This document shows positions 52,419 to 62,459 of a stretch of 64,000 nt of DNA, one piece after another; positions within the stretch are counted from its first letter, which is position 1, and each line of letters starts with the position of its first letter. The stretch covers positions 3,528,973-3,592,972 of the forward strand of contig NZ_KV440949.1 in the NCBI RefSeq assembly GCF_001636315.1, in the 5' to 3' direction. This stretch comes from Neobacillus mesonae. GTDB lineage: Bacteria > Bacillota > Bacilli > Bacillales > Cytobacillaceae. The position numbers and the translations under genes are program-made. Below the pieces are notes generated by a model that was not told where the DNA came from, made no database searches, and was given only the letters and a program-made list of their open reading frames with translations.

Positions 52419-52700
52419 CTAAAAAGGAAGATCATCATCATTAATTTTTATCGGCTGCTTCGGCCACATTACTTCTGTTTCCACTGTCTCATCATTATTG
52501 ATAATTTCTCCACATTTTTCACAGCTGATAAACGTATTATTTAAATGAAATCCTACATATCCGTGCGTACACTCCTGTATGTCCCATATTGTTTCCCAAT
52601 CGATTTCAAATGTGTAATCACATTTTTTGCAATAAAACTCCACACTTCCGAAATCTTCTTTTTGTCTCTTTTTTGATTTTTTCTTCTTTTTTTTGCCCAT
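52419..52700 (-). CDS. Small zinc-ribbon-like protein, lysine-rich N-terminus
   Basis: This 93-residue hypothetical protein starts with a very basic stretch (MGKKKKKKSKKRQK). Two Cys-x2-Cys pairs follow, Cys24/Cys27 (FYCKKCDY) and Cys60/Cys63 (ISCEKCGEI), which together look like a four-cysteine zinc site. The C-terminus is acidic. TGGAG lies 8 bases before the ATG. Nucleic-acid binding is possible. It precedes the defence-like locus in the opposite direction and has no clear link to it. Confidence 0.6.
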   Translation of the reverse strand: MGKKKKKKSKKRQKEDFGSVEFYCKKCDYTFEIDWETIWDIQECTHGYVGFHLNNTFISCEKCGEIINNDETVETEVMWPKQPIKINDDDLPF

Positions 52701-53404
52701 TATTCAAACTCCATAAAATTAGTGAATTAGGTGAGAAGATATTTATGTTATCCCTATTATAGTTCTACCAATCTTCTTTTTGCAGGTGCTTTTAATTCTT
52801 GTGTTATCCGCGGTGAATTAATTATAGATTATACGTGCCTTTCACCGCCCTAATTATGCGAAACTTTGACATTATTAGGGAAATGACAATTTTTTTTTAA
52901 TATCTATATTTTGCATGGTCAATGCTCCTATGGTCAGCATTTCTTTCTCCGATTAATATCATTAATCCGTGCCTTTTTCACCCCCCAACCGTATATAAGC
53001 TGATATGATACTGTATAGTTGTTATTTCTCATATTACATAATTTTGTTGGGATAATATTCAACTTTTTTTACTGATTTTTAGTGTCATTATTAGAATGTA
53101 TGTTCCTATTATGGTATAATTTCAATAGATTAATGTTCGGTGGAAAGTATTCAAAAGGATTATTATATAATAACCATAACATGTAATTTAACATGGTCTG
53201 AGGGATGTATAAAAATAACCTTATTACATTTGGAAAGTAATAAATAACAAGATGATAATTTAGTTTTTCACCGCAATTACCAATGACATATGAATCTAAT
53301 TATGATAACATGTAAATTTCGATAATTATTTTGCTTAAATATTGTGATCTGTGGCTTAATGTAATATGCTGCATATATAAGGTATCAATTAGGAGCGGGA
53401 GTAA
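52701..53404. other. Long AT-rich region upstream of the defence-like locus
   Basis: About 700 bases without a supported gene. GCGGTGAA (52810-52817) and TTCACCGC (52841-52848) form a stem with a 23-base loop, and TACGTGCCTTTCACC recurs imperfectly as TCCGTGCCTTTTTCACC near 52965. The promoter of the methyltransferase gene must lie here, perhaps TTGCTT near 53330 with an AT-rich -10, but it is not clear. The region is much more AT-rich than the sequence to its left. Confidence 0.4.
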
Positions 53405-55171
53405 ATGAAAGGGAAAGAGGAAAAGTATAATTTAATAGATTTATTTGCAGGTGCAGGTGGTTTAAGCAACGGATTTAAGCAAACAGGGAAATTTGAAATA
53501 GTTGGTGCTGTCGAAATTAATAAAGCAGCTGTTGAGACATATATATATAATCATCAAAGTGATGAATCAATAATAATTAAACCTTCTAATAGCGAAGTAA
53601 GTAATATTAGTAATATTGATTTTAAGGGTTTTATGGACAAGAAAGGATTAAAACCTTTAAAAACAGTTGTAATTGGCGGGCCGCCGTGCCAAGGTTTTTC
53701 AAATGCCAATAGACAAAAAAATTATTTAATATCAGGAAATAATCAACTCGTAAAAGAGTATGCGCGGGCAATAGACGAAGTACGACCTGTAGCTTTTCTT
53801 ATGGAAAATGTTAAAACAATGAATTCAACCACCCACAAGTTTTTTGTAACAGAGCACAAGAATCATTCTATTTATGCTTATAGCTCTGAGCAACATTTAC
53901 AGGAAATAAATAATTCTGAGGAGCCGTTTTGGAAACCAGATGAATTAACTTTACTTGAAACAGATAACGTGGAATATAAAGATTTAATCAATCAAATTGT
54001 AAGGATGGAAGAAGTTAAACCGTTGATCACAAGTGAAAATGAACTTTCGAGAATAAGAAGTGTAGTCCGTAAGTTGAAGAAAAAAAATCTGTATAATCCA
54101 ACCACAGTAAAAGAAAAAAAAGAACTATTAGAGATTAAACACGTAATTAATTCATTAAAAATATATGATTATGGCCAATTAAATACTGTGGAAACAATGA
54201 AAGATATAGTGAATACAGCTATTCTAACATTAGAAAAGATAGCGAACGGAGAGAATACTGACAACAAAAAAATGTTAAATAATCTCCAAGGGTTTATCGA
54301 AATTAATCAATTGTTAAGATTCTTAAAAGAAATTGAAGATGAGAAGATATTAAAAATAGCTGGCCCGGAAGTTCTTGTGGATACAAGGTTAAAAGTGAAA
54401 GTTGCGGTTAAATCTTATAATATTGTTGTTTATTTAGAAAAGTTTTTTAAGTCTTTAGGTTACAAAATAACATCAGGAACAGTCTATTCTAACCATTACT
54501 ATGTTCCCCAGAAACGGCAAAGATTTATGATTATGGGCGTGAAATCTAGCTCAACAGAACACAAAGAAATTAAGTTTCCAAATAAATATACTGAAAAAGA
54601 CCTTACTGTTAGAGCGGCCATAAGTGATCTTGAAAATATTAGTCCAACCAAAAGTGTTGAAGACAATGAGTTATTGTATAATGTTAAAAATAAAACAATA
54701 ATGCAAAATTATTATCGCTCAGATATGAAAGGGAATTTAATTTTTAACCATATTAATACAGATAGCGAACCGCTTAGTAGACAAAGATTTGAAGAAATTA
54801 AACAAATTGGAGGGAAAAATTTCCATAGCCTGTCCGCTGAGTTGCAAGAAGTTTCTTACACTGACGCTTCTAGAACTCAAAATACTATATATCTGAGGTT
54901 AGACTATGATGCCCCTTCACCAACAGTTATTAATGTACGAAAGTCAATGTGGCAGCATCCGACAAAAGCAGTTGCCTTAAGTATACGAGAAGCAGCTAGA
55001 TTGCAATCCTTTAAAGATAATTATATTTTTAGAGGTTCTAAAGACAAGCAATATCAACAAATTGGTAATGCGGTACCGCCGCTAATGGCTAGAGCAATGG
55101 CTGAGCAGATTTTGTATTATTTGGGGGAAAAACCTAATAAATTTTTAAAAGATGAATTTAAAGACCACTAG
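53405..55171 (+). CDS. DNA (cytosine-5) methyltransferase with large insertion
   Basis: This 588-residue C5-cytosine methyltransferase should methylate a specific DNA site with S-adenosylmethionine. Motif I is DLFAGAGGLSNGF (12-24), motif IV holds the catalytic Cys95 in GGPPCQGFSN, motif VI is MENVK (133-137), motif VIII is QKRQRF (369-374), and motif X is QIGNAVPPLMARAMA near 560. The stretch between motifs VI and VIII is about 230 residues, far longer than usual, and is helical and charged. The target-recognition part lies at about 395-520. AGGAGCGGGAG precedes the ATG. It is the first gene of the locus, with a 93-base gap before the next. Confidence 0.95.
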   Translation: MKGKEEKYNLIDLFAGAGGLSNGFKQTGKFEIVGAVEINKAAVETYIYNHQSDESIIIKPSNSEVSNISNIDFKGFMDKKGLKPLKTVVIGGPPCQGFSNANRQKNYLISGNNQLVKEYARAIDEVRPVAFLMENVKTMNSTTHKFFVTEHKNHSIYAYSSEQHLQEINNSEEPFWKPDELTLLETDNVEYKDLINQIVRMEEVKPLITSENELSRIRSVVRKLKKKNLYNPTTVKEKKELLEIKHVINSLKIYDYGQLNTVETMKDIVNTAILTLEKIANGENTDNKKMLNNLQGFIEINQLLRFLKEIEDEKILKIAGPEVLVDTRLKVKVAVKSYNIVVYLEKFFKSLGYKITSGTVYSNHYYVPQKRQRFMIMGVKSSSTEHKEIKFPNKYTEKDLTVRAAISDLENISPTKSVEDNELLYNVKNKTIMQNYYRSDMKGNLIFNHINTDSEPLSRQRFEEIKQIGGKNFHSLSAELQEVSYTDASRTQNTIYLRLDYDAPSPTVINVRKSMWQHPTKAVALSIREAARLQSFKDNYIFRGSKDKQYQQIGNAVPPLMARAMAEQILYYLGEKPNKFLKDEFKDH

Positions 55172-55264
55172 TAACAGCGATCCATTTGAAATGGTTTGCT
55201 GTTTTTTCTTTTTCAATTTGTTAGAATAATATAAAGTAGAAAAAGTAAAAATTTAGGTGGGAAA

Positions 55265-56749
55265 ATGAATACAATAAACACACAACCCTCTGCAGCTCCT
55301 GTGATTCAAGCTCTTAGGAGTATTGGTTATAATTCACAAACGGCAATCGCAGATATTGTTGATAATAGTATTGATGCAAAAACAAGCTATGTCCATATAC
55401 AATTTGAATATGATATGGGAAATGGTTTTATAAGAATAGAAGATAACGGAATAGGAATGACTGAAACAGAGTTACAAAAAGCAATGACAATTGGCTCGAA
55501 GGACCCTAGAGATCAAAGAGATAAGGAAGAACTAGGACGATTTGGAATGGGGTTAAAAACTGCGTCATTTTCTATGGGAAAACGATTATGTGTTATTACA
55601 AAAAAGGATGGAAAACTTTCTGAACGATGCTGGGATTTAGATTATGTTAGTGGTAAAAATGAATGGCTCTTGTATAAATCAATTCCTATTGAAATAAGAG
55701 ATAAAATCGGACAACCAGAGGGAAAGAGTGGAACAATTGTTTTAATAGATAAACTGGACCGATTTTGTGGTTTTGGTACTCATAAAGTTTTGAAGCAAGA
55801 AAGTTATTATTCCAAAGTAAGGCGTATACAAAGATATTTAGAGATGGTCTTTCATGTGAAACTTGAGAACGGTTTGATAATTACAATTAACGGCAACACT
55901 TTATATCCTTGGAATCCATTTTTAGAAGGAAATCCAAGACGTATTGAAGGAGAAGAGCAACTAATAAAAGTAAACAAAAAGCTAGTTAGAATTACCCCAT
56001 ACGTATTACCACACCCATCTACTTTTAATCAAGTGGATTATAAATACGCAGGTGGGGTAAAAGGATGGAATGATCAACAAGGCTTTTATATTTATAGGGC
56101 AAATCGCATGGTAAGTTTTGGCGATTGGTTTGGTATGTTTCCTAAGGATGCAGCGTCGCAGCTCGTTAGAATTAAAATTGAATTTACAAACGATGCAGAT
56201 GATGACTGGAAAATTGATGTCAAGAAATCTACAATTACCATTCCAGAAGATGCAAAGCAAGATTTATATGGAGTGGCAAAATATTACAGGAAAGTATCAC
56301 AGGAAATAATGTTATATCGAACAAAAGCAACCCGAACTGGTGGGAGAATAAAAGGTTCATTAAATACCTGGGAGCTTGCGACCGATGATGTAAATAGTTC
56401 TTACGTTTTAAACAGGACACATCCCATATTAAATGAAATTCTTAAAGATGTTGATACAGATATACGAAGAAAAATTAACTTATACCTTAAATTAGTTGAG
56501 TTAGGTTCACCAAATAACCTTTTAAAAACTTCCAATATGGCCAAAAAAGCCGAGCAGCAAATAGATGAAAAATCTAAGAAATTGGTAATCGATTATGCGG
56601 AAATTTTATTTAGTACCGGGTTTGAATTGGATATTGAAAAAGTTGCCGAAACAATCTCTATAATGGCCGGATTTGAAGGCATAGAGATTTCTACAATTAA
56701 AACTATCCTTGAGAAAGAAGTGAATTTTAATGTATCAAGTAATACGTGA
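55265..56749 (+). CDS. GHKL ATPase, MORC/MutL-like (paraMORC type)
   Basis: This 494-residue ATPase has a GHKL (gyrase, Hsp90, histidine kinase, MutL) fold at the N-terminus. The N-box is AIADIVDNSIDA, with Asp30 where MutL has its catalytic Glu and Asn34 for magnesium. The G1 box is DNGIGM (60-65) and the G2 box GRFGMGLKTASF (91-102). An S5-like domain should follow (about 215-330), then a helical C-terminal part. Prokaryotic MORC-like proteins are predicted to reshape DNA in restriction systems. GGTGGGAAA precedes the ATG. Its end overlaps the Z1 gene by 20 bases. Confidence 0.9.
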   Translation: MNTINTQPSAAPVIQALRSIGYNSQTAIADIVDNSIDAKTSYVHIQFEYDMGNGFIRIEDNGIGMTETELQKAMTIGSKDPRDQRDKEELGRFGMGLKTASFSMGKRLCVITKKDGKLSERCWDLDYVSGKNEWLLYKSIPIEIRDKIGQPEGKSGTIVLIDKLDRFCGFGTHKVLKQESYYSKVRRIQRYLEMVFHVKLENGLIITINGNTLYPWNPFLEGNPRRIEGEEQLIKVNKKLVRITPYVLPHPSTFNQVDYKYAGGVKGWNDQQGFYIYRANRMVSFGDWFGMFPKDAASQLVRIKIEFTNDADDDWKIDVKKSTITIPEDAKQDLYGVAKYYRKVSQEIMLYRTKATRTGGRIKGSLNTWELATDDVNSSYVLNRTHPILNEILKDVDTDIRRKINLYLKLVELGSPNNLLKTSNMAKKAEQQIDEKSKKLVIDYAEILFSTGFELDIEKVAETISIMAGFEGIEISTIKTILEKEVNFNVSSNT

Positions 56750-59423
56750 GGAATATCTAGGTACAGTAGATAATTTATATACAGCCTTTAAGAATTCTGG
56801 TTTTGATAATCCGTTAGATGCAGCAATGGAAAAAGCTCAGGAAAAGATAATTAAAGATTATGGTGATATTGATTCAAAAGTATGGGAAAGCCTATCTTTA
56901 GAGGCTTTTTCAAAATATGGTTCGATAAATGTGCGAAAAGCTGGTTCAATTAGAAGTCATGATAATATACCCTGGTTTGACGATAGGCATCCGACTTACT
57001 CATATTTCTGGCCCAGATATGAAAAGTATCTAATAGAGATAAAGAAATGGTCACGTAATACAGTAGGGACTATTGATGAAACTACAAATGAAATTTTAAA
57101 AAGTATCGGAAATCCTAAAAGTGGTCAAGAATTTGATAAAAGAGGTTTAGTTTTAGGGCATGTACAATCGGGTAAGACAGCAAATTTTACAGGGTTAATC
57201 AACAAGGCCTTTGATGTCGGCTACAAATTAATAATTGTTTTAGCTGGTATGCATAATGATTTACGTTCTCAAACGCAATTACGTTTGGAAAGAGAAGTTA
57301 TTGGTACTGTTGACAACATAACTGGCGAAAAACAGGGTGTTGCGCTCGTTAAAACAGGCGGCACTCAAATTGAGACATGGACAACGGTACAGGATGACAT
57401 TTCTACTAGTAATGCTATCGGGATAAAAAATTTAGATAAGCCAATTTTGCTAGTTGTAAAAAAGCAAAAAGATGTACTTCCTGCATTAATTGATCTATTG
57501 AGAAACAGTATTAAGCATTCAGAGATAAGTCCGCCGGTTTTAATCGTAGATGATGAGGCAGACCAAGCTAGTGTTGACGCTTCAGGGAAAAATACTGATA
57601 ATCCTACTACAATTAATAAGTTTATTAGAGATCTGTTGAGTCTTTTTAATAAAAAATCATATGTTGGGTATACAGCTACACCGTTTGCCAATTTACTAAT
57701 TAAAGCTGATGCAAATCATGAAGAGGTAGGAAAGGATTTATATCCAAAAGATTTTGTTATTGCATTACCTAAACCAGACGGTTATTGTGGGCCTGATGAA
57801 TATTTTAATACTACGGGTTATACAGATGACAATAAACCGATGTTCATTAGGTACTTAAGTTTAGATGATATTACTATACTAGATAAATTGAGAACCAAAG
57901 ATGATGCTGGCCTATTTACAGAAGTTCCCGAGTCCATGCAGGAAGCCATACTTGCATTTTTACTTTCGGTTGCAATTAGGAATTTAAGAGGTCAGATTGG
58001 TGAACATAATTCAATGTTGATCCATACATCAAGGCTTACAGATGTTCAGGACTCCATGTGTATTGTAATAAAAGAGTTCTATAAGAAATTATCAAACGAT
58101 TTACTGTACAATTCAAAAAGTGAATATATACCCCAACTTAAAAGTCTATATGAAGAAGATTTTATTGAAGTACAAAAAAGCTTCGAACCTTCAAAACAAT
58201 TAGGTGAATTTGCATGGGAAGAAGTCTATAAACAAATTAAATTAATAGTAGGTAAGATTGAAGTAATGGAGATAAACGGGGAGAGTGAAGATGCCCTTGA
58301 GTATGATAAATTCAAAGAAAGCGGATTAAATGTTATTGCAATTGGAGGGAATAAATTATCGCGTGGGTTAACTTTAGAGGGTTTAACGATTTCATATTAT
58401 TATCGTGGTAGTTCAATGTATGACACACTAATGCAAATGGGACGTTGGTTCGGTTTCAGAAACGGGTATATGGATCTATGTCGAATATATACAAGTGAAG
58501 ATATTGCTGAAAACTTCGAATATCTTGCTGTTGTCATGAGTGAATTAAGAATGGAGTTTGAAAAAATTGCAAAAGAGGGTTTAACACCAGAAGAATACGC
58601 AGTTAAAATGAAAACACATAACACTATGACAGTTACAAGTCCAGCAAAAATGGGTAATGCGGAGTCGCCTATTTCTTATACAGGCACAATGCAGCAAACA
58701 CGTAGCTTTGAAAAAAATAAGGAATTCTTTATAAATAATATGGAGGCTACGATTCAATTTATTAATAGTATTGAACAACAATTTAAAACAAGTTTAATTG
58801 GTACGAAATACCATATTGCCAAAAATATCCCTAGTCAGATTATTATTGGTTTTTTAAAAAAGTATAGAACTATTTCTTCAGCACGAATTGTTAATAGCAA
58901 AAAAATTGCAGATTATATTTTTAATATGAATAAAAAAAACTTGTTAGAAAAATTTAATGTTGCTGTTGTAGATGTGACTAAAAGTACACTAAAAAGCCAG
59001 AAGGCAATTGATAATGGGATTACTCAATGGAAAGTAAATTTTGGTAAGATACAGATTGAAAGCGCGGTAATTCGTAGTATTGATCAGGATAAAAGTAAAG
59101 GAATTGGTGTTGTAGACATAGGTGCTATAGTAGCAGCAAATCAAGAATTTATTGATATAGAAAATCGAACGGCCGATAAAAAAGCAAATATAGAGCTGAG
59201 AGCGAACGATAACCCGCTGCTATTGGTTTATCCATTACATCCGCAAGTCAAATCTTTTAAGAAGTTAAATATAGATTTTAATGAGGATCTTGTTCCGGTT
59301 GGTTTAGCATTCTCATTTCCAGATATTGTAGAAGTGCCAGTTATTGATTCTAAGGGGAGAGTAAAGAAAGAAGAAGGTTATATATATAACAATACGGTTG
59401 GAAAGGGTGGCTCTAATGATTAA
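56730..59423 (+). CDS. Z1 domain-containing helicase-like ATPase
   Basis: This 897-residue protein is a superfamily 2-like ATPase with the Z1 domain. Walker A is GHVQSGKTANF (from 143), Walker B/DEAD-like is LIVDDEADQASV (271-282), a motif III-like segment is VGYTATPFANLLI (312-324), and the Z1 core lies near 535-590 (GGNKLSRGLTLEGL, then LMQMGRWFGFR with the arginine-finger-type Arg). Z1 proteins are found with GHKL ATPases and nucleases in predicted restriction loci. The ATG lies inside the previous gene, so translation is coupled. It would translocate or remodel DNA. Confidence 0.93.
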   Translation: MYQVIREEYLGTVDNLYTAFKNSGFDNPLDAAMEKAQEKIIKDYGDIDSKVWESLSLEAFSKYGSINVRKAGSIRSHDNIPWFDDRHPTYSYFWPRYEKYLIEIKKWSRNTVGTIDETTNEILKSIGNPKSGQEFDKRGLVLGHVQSGKTANFTGLINKAFDVGYKLIIVLAGMHNDLRSQTQLRLEREVIGTVDNITGEKQGVALVKTGGTQIETWTTVQDDISTSNAIGIKNLDKPILLVVKKQKDVLPALIDLLRNSIKHSEISPPVLIVDDEADQASVDASGKNTDNPTTINKFIRDLLSLFNKKSYVGYTATPFANLLIKADANHEEVGKDLYPKDFVIALPKPDGYCGPDEYFNTTGYTDDNKPMFIRYLSLDDITILDKLRTKDDAGLFTEVPESMQEAILAFLLSVAIRNLRGQIGEHNSMLIHTSRLTDVQDSMCIVIKEFYKKLSNDLLYNSKSEYIPQLKSLYEEDFIEVQKSFEPSKQLGEFAWEEVYKQIKLIVGKIEVMEINGESEDALEYDKFKESGLNVIAIGGNKLSRGLTLEGLTISYYYRGSSMYDTLMQMGRWFGFRNGYMDLCRIYTSEDIAENFEYLAVVMSELRMEFEKIAKEGLTPEEYAVKMKTHNTMTVTSPAKMGNAESPISYTGTMQQTRSFEKNKEFFINNMEATIQFINSIEQQFKTSLIGTKYHIAKNIPSQIIIGFLKKYRTISSARIVNSKKIADYIFNMNKKNLLEKFNVAVVDVTKSTLKSQKAIDNGITQWKVNFGKIQIESAVIRSIDQDKSKGIGVVDIGAIVAANQEFIDIENRTADKKANIELRANDNPLLLVYPLHPQVKSFKKLNIDFNEDLVPVGLAFSFPDIVEVPVIDSKGRVKKEEGYIYNNTVGKGGSND

Positions 59424-60435
59424 TATCACAGAAAGATTTAGGTTACTGATTGAACAATCAAAAAATGAAGAATCAGAAGATATTTACCGCTTAGAGCCTA
59501 TCTACTTTCAAGAGCCATTTTTATTAATTGGTATTGATTTAATCAATTTACAGCGGCGAATTTATATAGATATTACAAGCGAAAATTGGGAGGAAGAACA
59601 ATTAAAGTCTTTCCCAAAATGGCGGGGAATTGACATTGGCCAAGAATATTTTTCACAAATAGGTCCTTTAAAAGAAAAAAATTTCTTAGTAATCTCTCAA
59701 ATAGTAGAGGATAGCGAAGAGATTTTTGAAAGAGTACTGCAAAATTTAGTAGATCATATTTTAATGAAAGAAGAGTTGTCACTATATACAGTAGTATATA
59801 AAGTTTTAGACCGATGGCATAACTTTTTCAAGAAAAAATGGGATACTAAATTAACAATTGAAGAGGAAATGGGATTATTTGGTGAACTTTATTATATTAA
59901 TAAATGGCTTGAATTTTTTCCGCAAGAGCCACCATTGATTGTTAAGGATTGGAAAGGTCCATTAAAAAACCGGATTGATTTTGTATCTAAAAAAGGTGGA
60001 GTAGAAATTAAGACTGTAACGCCAAAAATAAGAGATGAAATAAAAATTTCAAATGAAAAACAGCTAGAAATTAATCCAGTTATAGATACATTGTTTTTAT
60101 ACGTATTAAAGGTTGAGGTAAATGATTCCACGGGTAACTCTCTTCAAAATATGATAGAAACAATAGAAGAACAGCTCGTTAATAGGGCACCGTCTCTGGC
60201 AGTGAAATTTAAGGATTTGCTATTGGAGGCTGGTGTAATAAGTGATGATTATGATAAAAACTATTTCTTTGTACATGAGGAATTAGGTTATATTGCTACT
60301 GAGGAATTTCCTAAACTAACTTCGAAAAACTTGCCAACTGGTATTAACAATGTTTCATACTCTATTGATTTATCACATTGTAAAAGTTTTAAAGTTCCAA
60401 TAGATGATGTATTTAATTTGAATAAACAAGGATGA
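59416..60435 (+). CDS. PD-(D/E)XK motif protein (DUF4420-like)
   Basis: This 339-residue protein is a putative nuclease. The likely active site is Glu157 in GLFGELYYI, Asp188 in NRIDFVSKKGG, and Glu197-Ile-Lys199 in GVEIKT, which fits PD-(D/E)XK geometry. The N-terminal 140 residues are a family-specific beta-rich part (FLLIGIDLINLQRRIYIDI). The ATG at 59416 has AAAGGGTGG upstream and overlaps the Z1 stop by 8 bases; a TTG 18 bases earlier is less likely. It is the best candidate for the cleaving subunit of the locus. Confidence 0.88.
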   Translation: MINITERFRLLIEQSKNEESEDIYRLEPIYFQEPFLLIGIDLINLQRRIYIDITSENWEEEQLKSFPKWRGIDIGQEYFSQIGPLKEKNFLVISQIVEDSEEIFERVLQNLVDHILMKEELSLYTVVYKVLDRWHNFFKKKWDTKLTIEEEMGLFGELYYINKWLEFFPQEPPLIVKDWKGPLKNRIDFVSKKGGVEIKTVTPKIRDEIKISNEKQLEINPVIDTLFLYVLKVEVNDSTGNSLQNMIETIEEQLVNRAPSLAVKFKDLLLEAGVISDDYDKNYFFVHEELGYIATEEFPKLTSKNLPTGINNVSYSIDLSHCKSFKVPIDDVFNLNKQG

Positions 60436-60441
60436 TTCTTA

Positions 60442-62289
60442 ATGAATGAAACCAAAAGAAAGCTGGATTTTTTTTATGAATTTATTGATAGTGTTGAACA
60501 AAAGGGGCGATTATCGGGTAGTCGGCAAACGCCTTTTATGCAAGAAGTTTTACCTTATATAAACGCTGAAGATGAGCCAGCTATAATTTATTTCAGCAAG
60601 AAAGATTTGAAGATCCAACTTAATGGGTATCTATATCAAGATGATATTAATACTTTAAACTTGTACGTAGTAGAATATGAGCCGTTTTTAGTAGAAGATG
60701 AATTGCCGGTTGCTAATATGACATCATTAAAGGAGTTTGCGAATAAAGCGAAACGTTTCTTTACGAATGCTGATACAATTCTGCAATTAGCGAATCGTTC
60801 AATGGAATATTTTGATTTAGCTAAAATGATCGTAGAAAAAAAAGATGAAATAGAAGAAGTAAATATTTATGTTATTACAAGTAAGTTCTATCTATCAAAT
60901 AAGCCCATTGATTTAAATATACCTGGTGTAGAAACAGTAAATGTACATGTTTGGGATATGGACCGTATTTTTAAACTATCAGAAGCTGAGCAGGGGATTC
61001 GAGAATTTGATATTAATTTTGAATCGGTTTATGGTGAGGCTTTGCAAATGATGCATGTCCCTAATAATAGTGAAAAAGGATTAATTGATTGCTATATCGG
61101 TGTAATACCAGCTAAACTTTTAGCAAAACTATATGATGATTGGGGACCAAAATTAGTTGAACGGAATGTACGTTCTTTTTTACAAGCTCGTGGAGGAACT
61201 AATAAAGGGATTCGAGATACACTAAAAGATGAAAGACAACGAGAATTATTTGTTGCATATAATAATGGCATTTCAAGTGTTGCCAAAGCTGGTGATATTA
61301 AACAGATTGGAGAATCTAGTCTTTATACTATAAATACTTTAACAAGTTGGCAAATTGTTAATGGTGGTCAAACAACGGCCTCCATACATCAAGCTTATAA
61401 GAAAAAAGTTGATCTAGATGGAGTTTATGTACAAGCAAAATTGACTATTTTAAATATTCAAGAAGAATTAGAGATTGACCATGTTCAGAAGGATCGTCAT
61501 GTTCTTGAAGATGAAATGATAGCAAAAATATCTGAGTATGCTAATACCCAAAATAAAATCAATAAATCAGATTTGCTTGCAAATACACGTTTTATGTCCA
61601 ACATAGAGAATTTTTCTCGTAATGTCTGGATTCCAACACAAGATAATCGTAAAGAAGAGTCAAAGTGGTATTTTGAACGTGCGCGTGGACAATATATGGT
61701 TGATATTAGTAGACGATCAAAAGGGAAAGAACAAAATGCTTTTAAAAAAATGTATCCAAAAGAAAATGTCATAACAAAAGTAGAGATGGCTAAATATTTT
61801 ATGTCATGGGAAGGCTATCCTCATGTATCTAGTAAAGGCGGAGAAGAAGCATTCAAACGTTTTATGGATTTGAATAGCGAATATTGGAAACAAAGTACTG
61901 TTAAAAATGATGAAGGTGAAGTAACAAAAAGTATCCTTGATATTGATAGCGACTATTATAAGGGACTTATTGCAAGAAGAATCATTAATGCATATGTAAC
62001 TAATATAGTTGAAAGTATGAATTTAAAAGGTTATAAAGCAAATGTTATTTATTATACTGTATCTATGCTAAATCATTTATATGGAAAAGAAATAAATTTG
62101 ATGGAAGTATGGCAGCAACAAGCACTTTCTGATAATTGGGAAGATGTTATAAAAGTTATCGCTGTAAATGCTTTAAATTATTTAAGAGAATCCGCTGGTG
62201 ATCAAAACGTTACACAATGGGCAAAAAAAGAAGACTGTTGGAAAGGTTTTATTAAAGAATCAGCAGTTGTACTAAGCGGGATGATTTAG
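60442..62289 (+). CDS. AIPR-family protein (abortive infection phage resistance)
   Basis: This 615-residue protein belongs to the AIPR family, known from phage-resistance loci. Diagnostic blocks are LVERNVRSFLQARGGTNKGI near residue 235, ELFVAYNNGISSVA near 270 and WQIVNGGQTTASIHQAY near 305, followed by EYANTQNKINKSDL near 365. The family's biochemical role is not settled. It starts 6 bases after the nuclease gene with AAGGATG upstream, so it is part of the same operon. A hairpin terminator follows. Confidence 0.92.
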   Translation: MNETKRKLDFFYEFIDSVEQKGRLSGSRQTPFMQEVLPYINAEDEPAIIYFSKKDLKIQLNGYLYQDDINTLNLYVVEYEPFLVEDELPVANMTSLKEFANKAKRFFTNADTILQLANRSMEYFDLAKMIVEKKDEIEEVNIYVITSKFYLSNKPIDLNIPGVETVNVHVWDMDRIFKLSEAEQGIREFDINFESVYGEALQMMHVPNNSEKGLIDCYIGVIPAKLLAKLYDDWGPKLVERNVRSFLQARGGTNKGIRDTLKDERQRELFVAYNNGISSVAKAGDIKQIGESSLYTINTLTSWQIVNGGQTTASIHQAYKKKVDLDGVYVQAKLTILNIQEELEIDHVQKDRHVLEDEMIAKISEYANTQNKINKSDLLANTRFMSNIENFSRNVWIPTQDNRKEESKWYFERARGQYMVDISRRSKGKEQNAFKKMYPKENVITKVEMAKYFMSWEGYPHVSSKGGEEAFKRFMDLNSEYWKQSTVKNDEGEVTKSILDIDSDYYKGLIARRIINAYVTNIVESMNLKGYKANVIYYTVSMLNHLYGKEINLMEVWQQQALSDNWEDVIKVIAVNALNYLRESAGDQNVTQWAKKEDCWKGFIKESAVVLSGMI

Positions 62290-62373
62290 GTCATACCAAA
62301 GAGAATTGTATCTCAAATTTTTAGATTTAATTGTCTTTTAATAGTACGAAGTATATTTGTGAAAGAACATTTT

Positions 62374-62410
62374 GGGGAACTGTAAGGAAGCCTTGCAAGT
62401 TCCTTCTTTT
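62374..62410 (+). terminator. Terminator of the defence-like operon
   Basis: GGGGAACT with AAGG pairs against CCTT with AAGTTCC, with a small internal bulge, followed by TTCTTTTT. It lies about 85 bases after the AIPR stop and before the convergent Vsr gene. Confidence 0.7.
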
Positions 62411-62459
62411 TATAATACAATCTAAAATCAATCGCTTTTGAAAATGCTTTATAGTTAAA

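Noticed and set aside
53405..62289. Assignment as DISARM, BREX or Dnd/Ssp
   Set aside because: The hallmark genes are missing: no PLD or DUF1998 protein for DISARM, no PglZ or BrxL for BREX, and no DndCDE or SspB-type genes.
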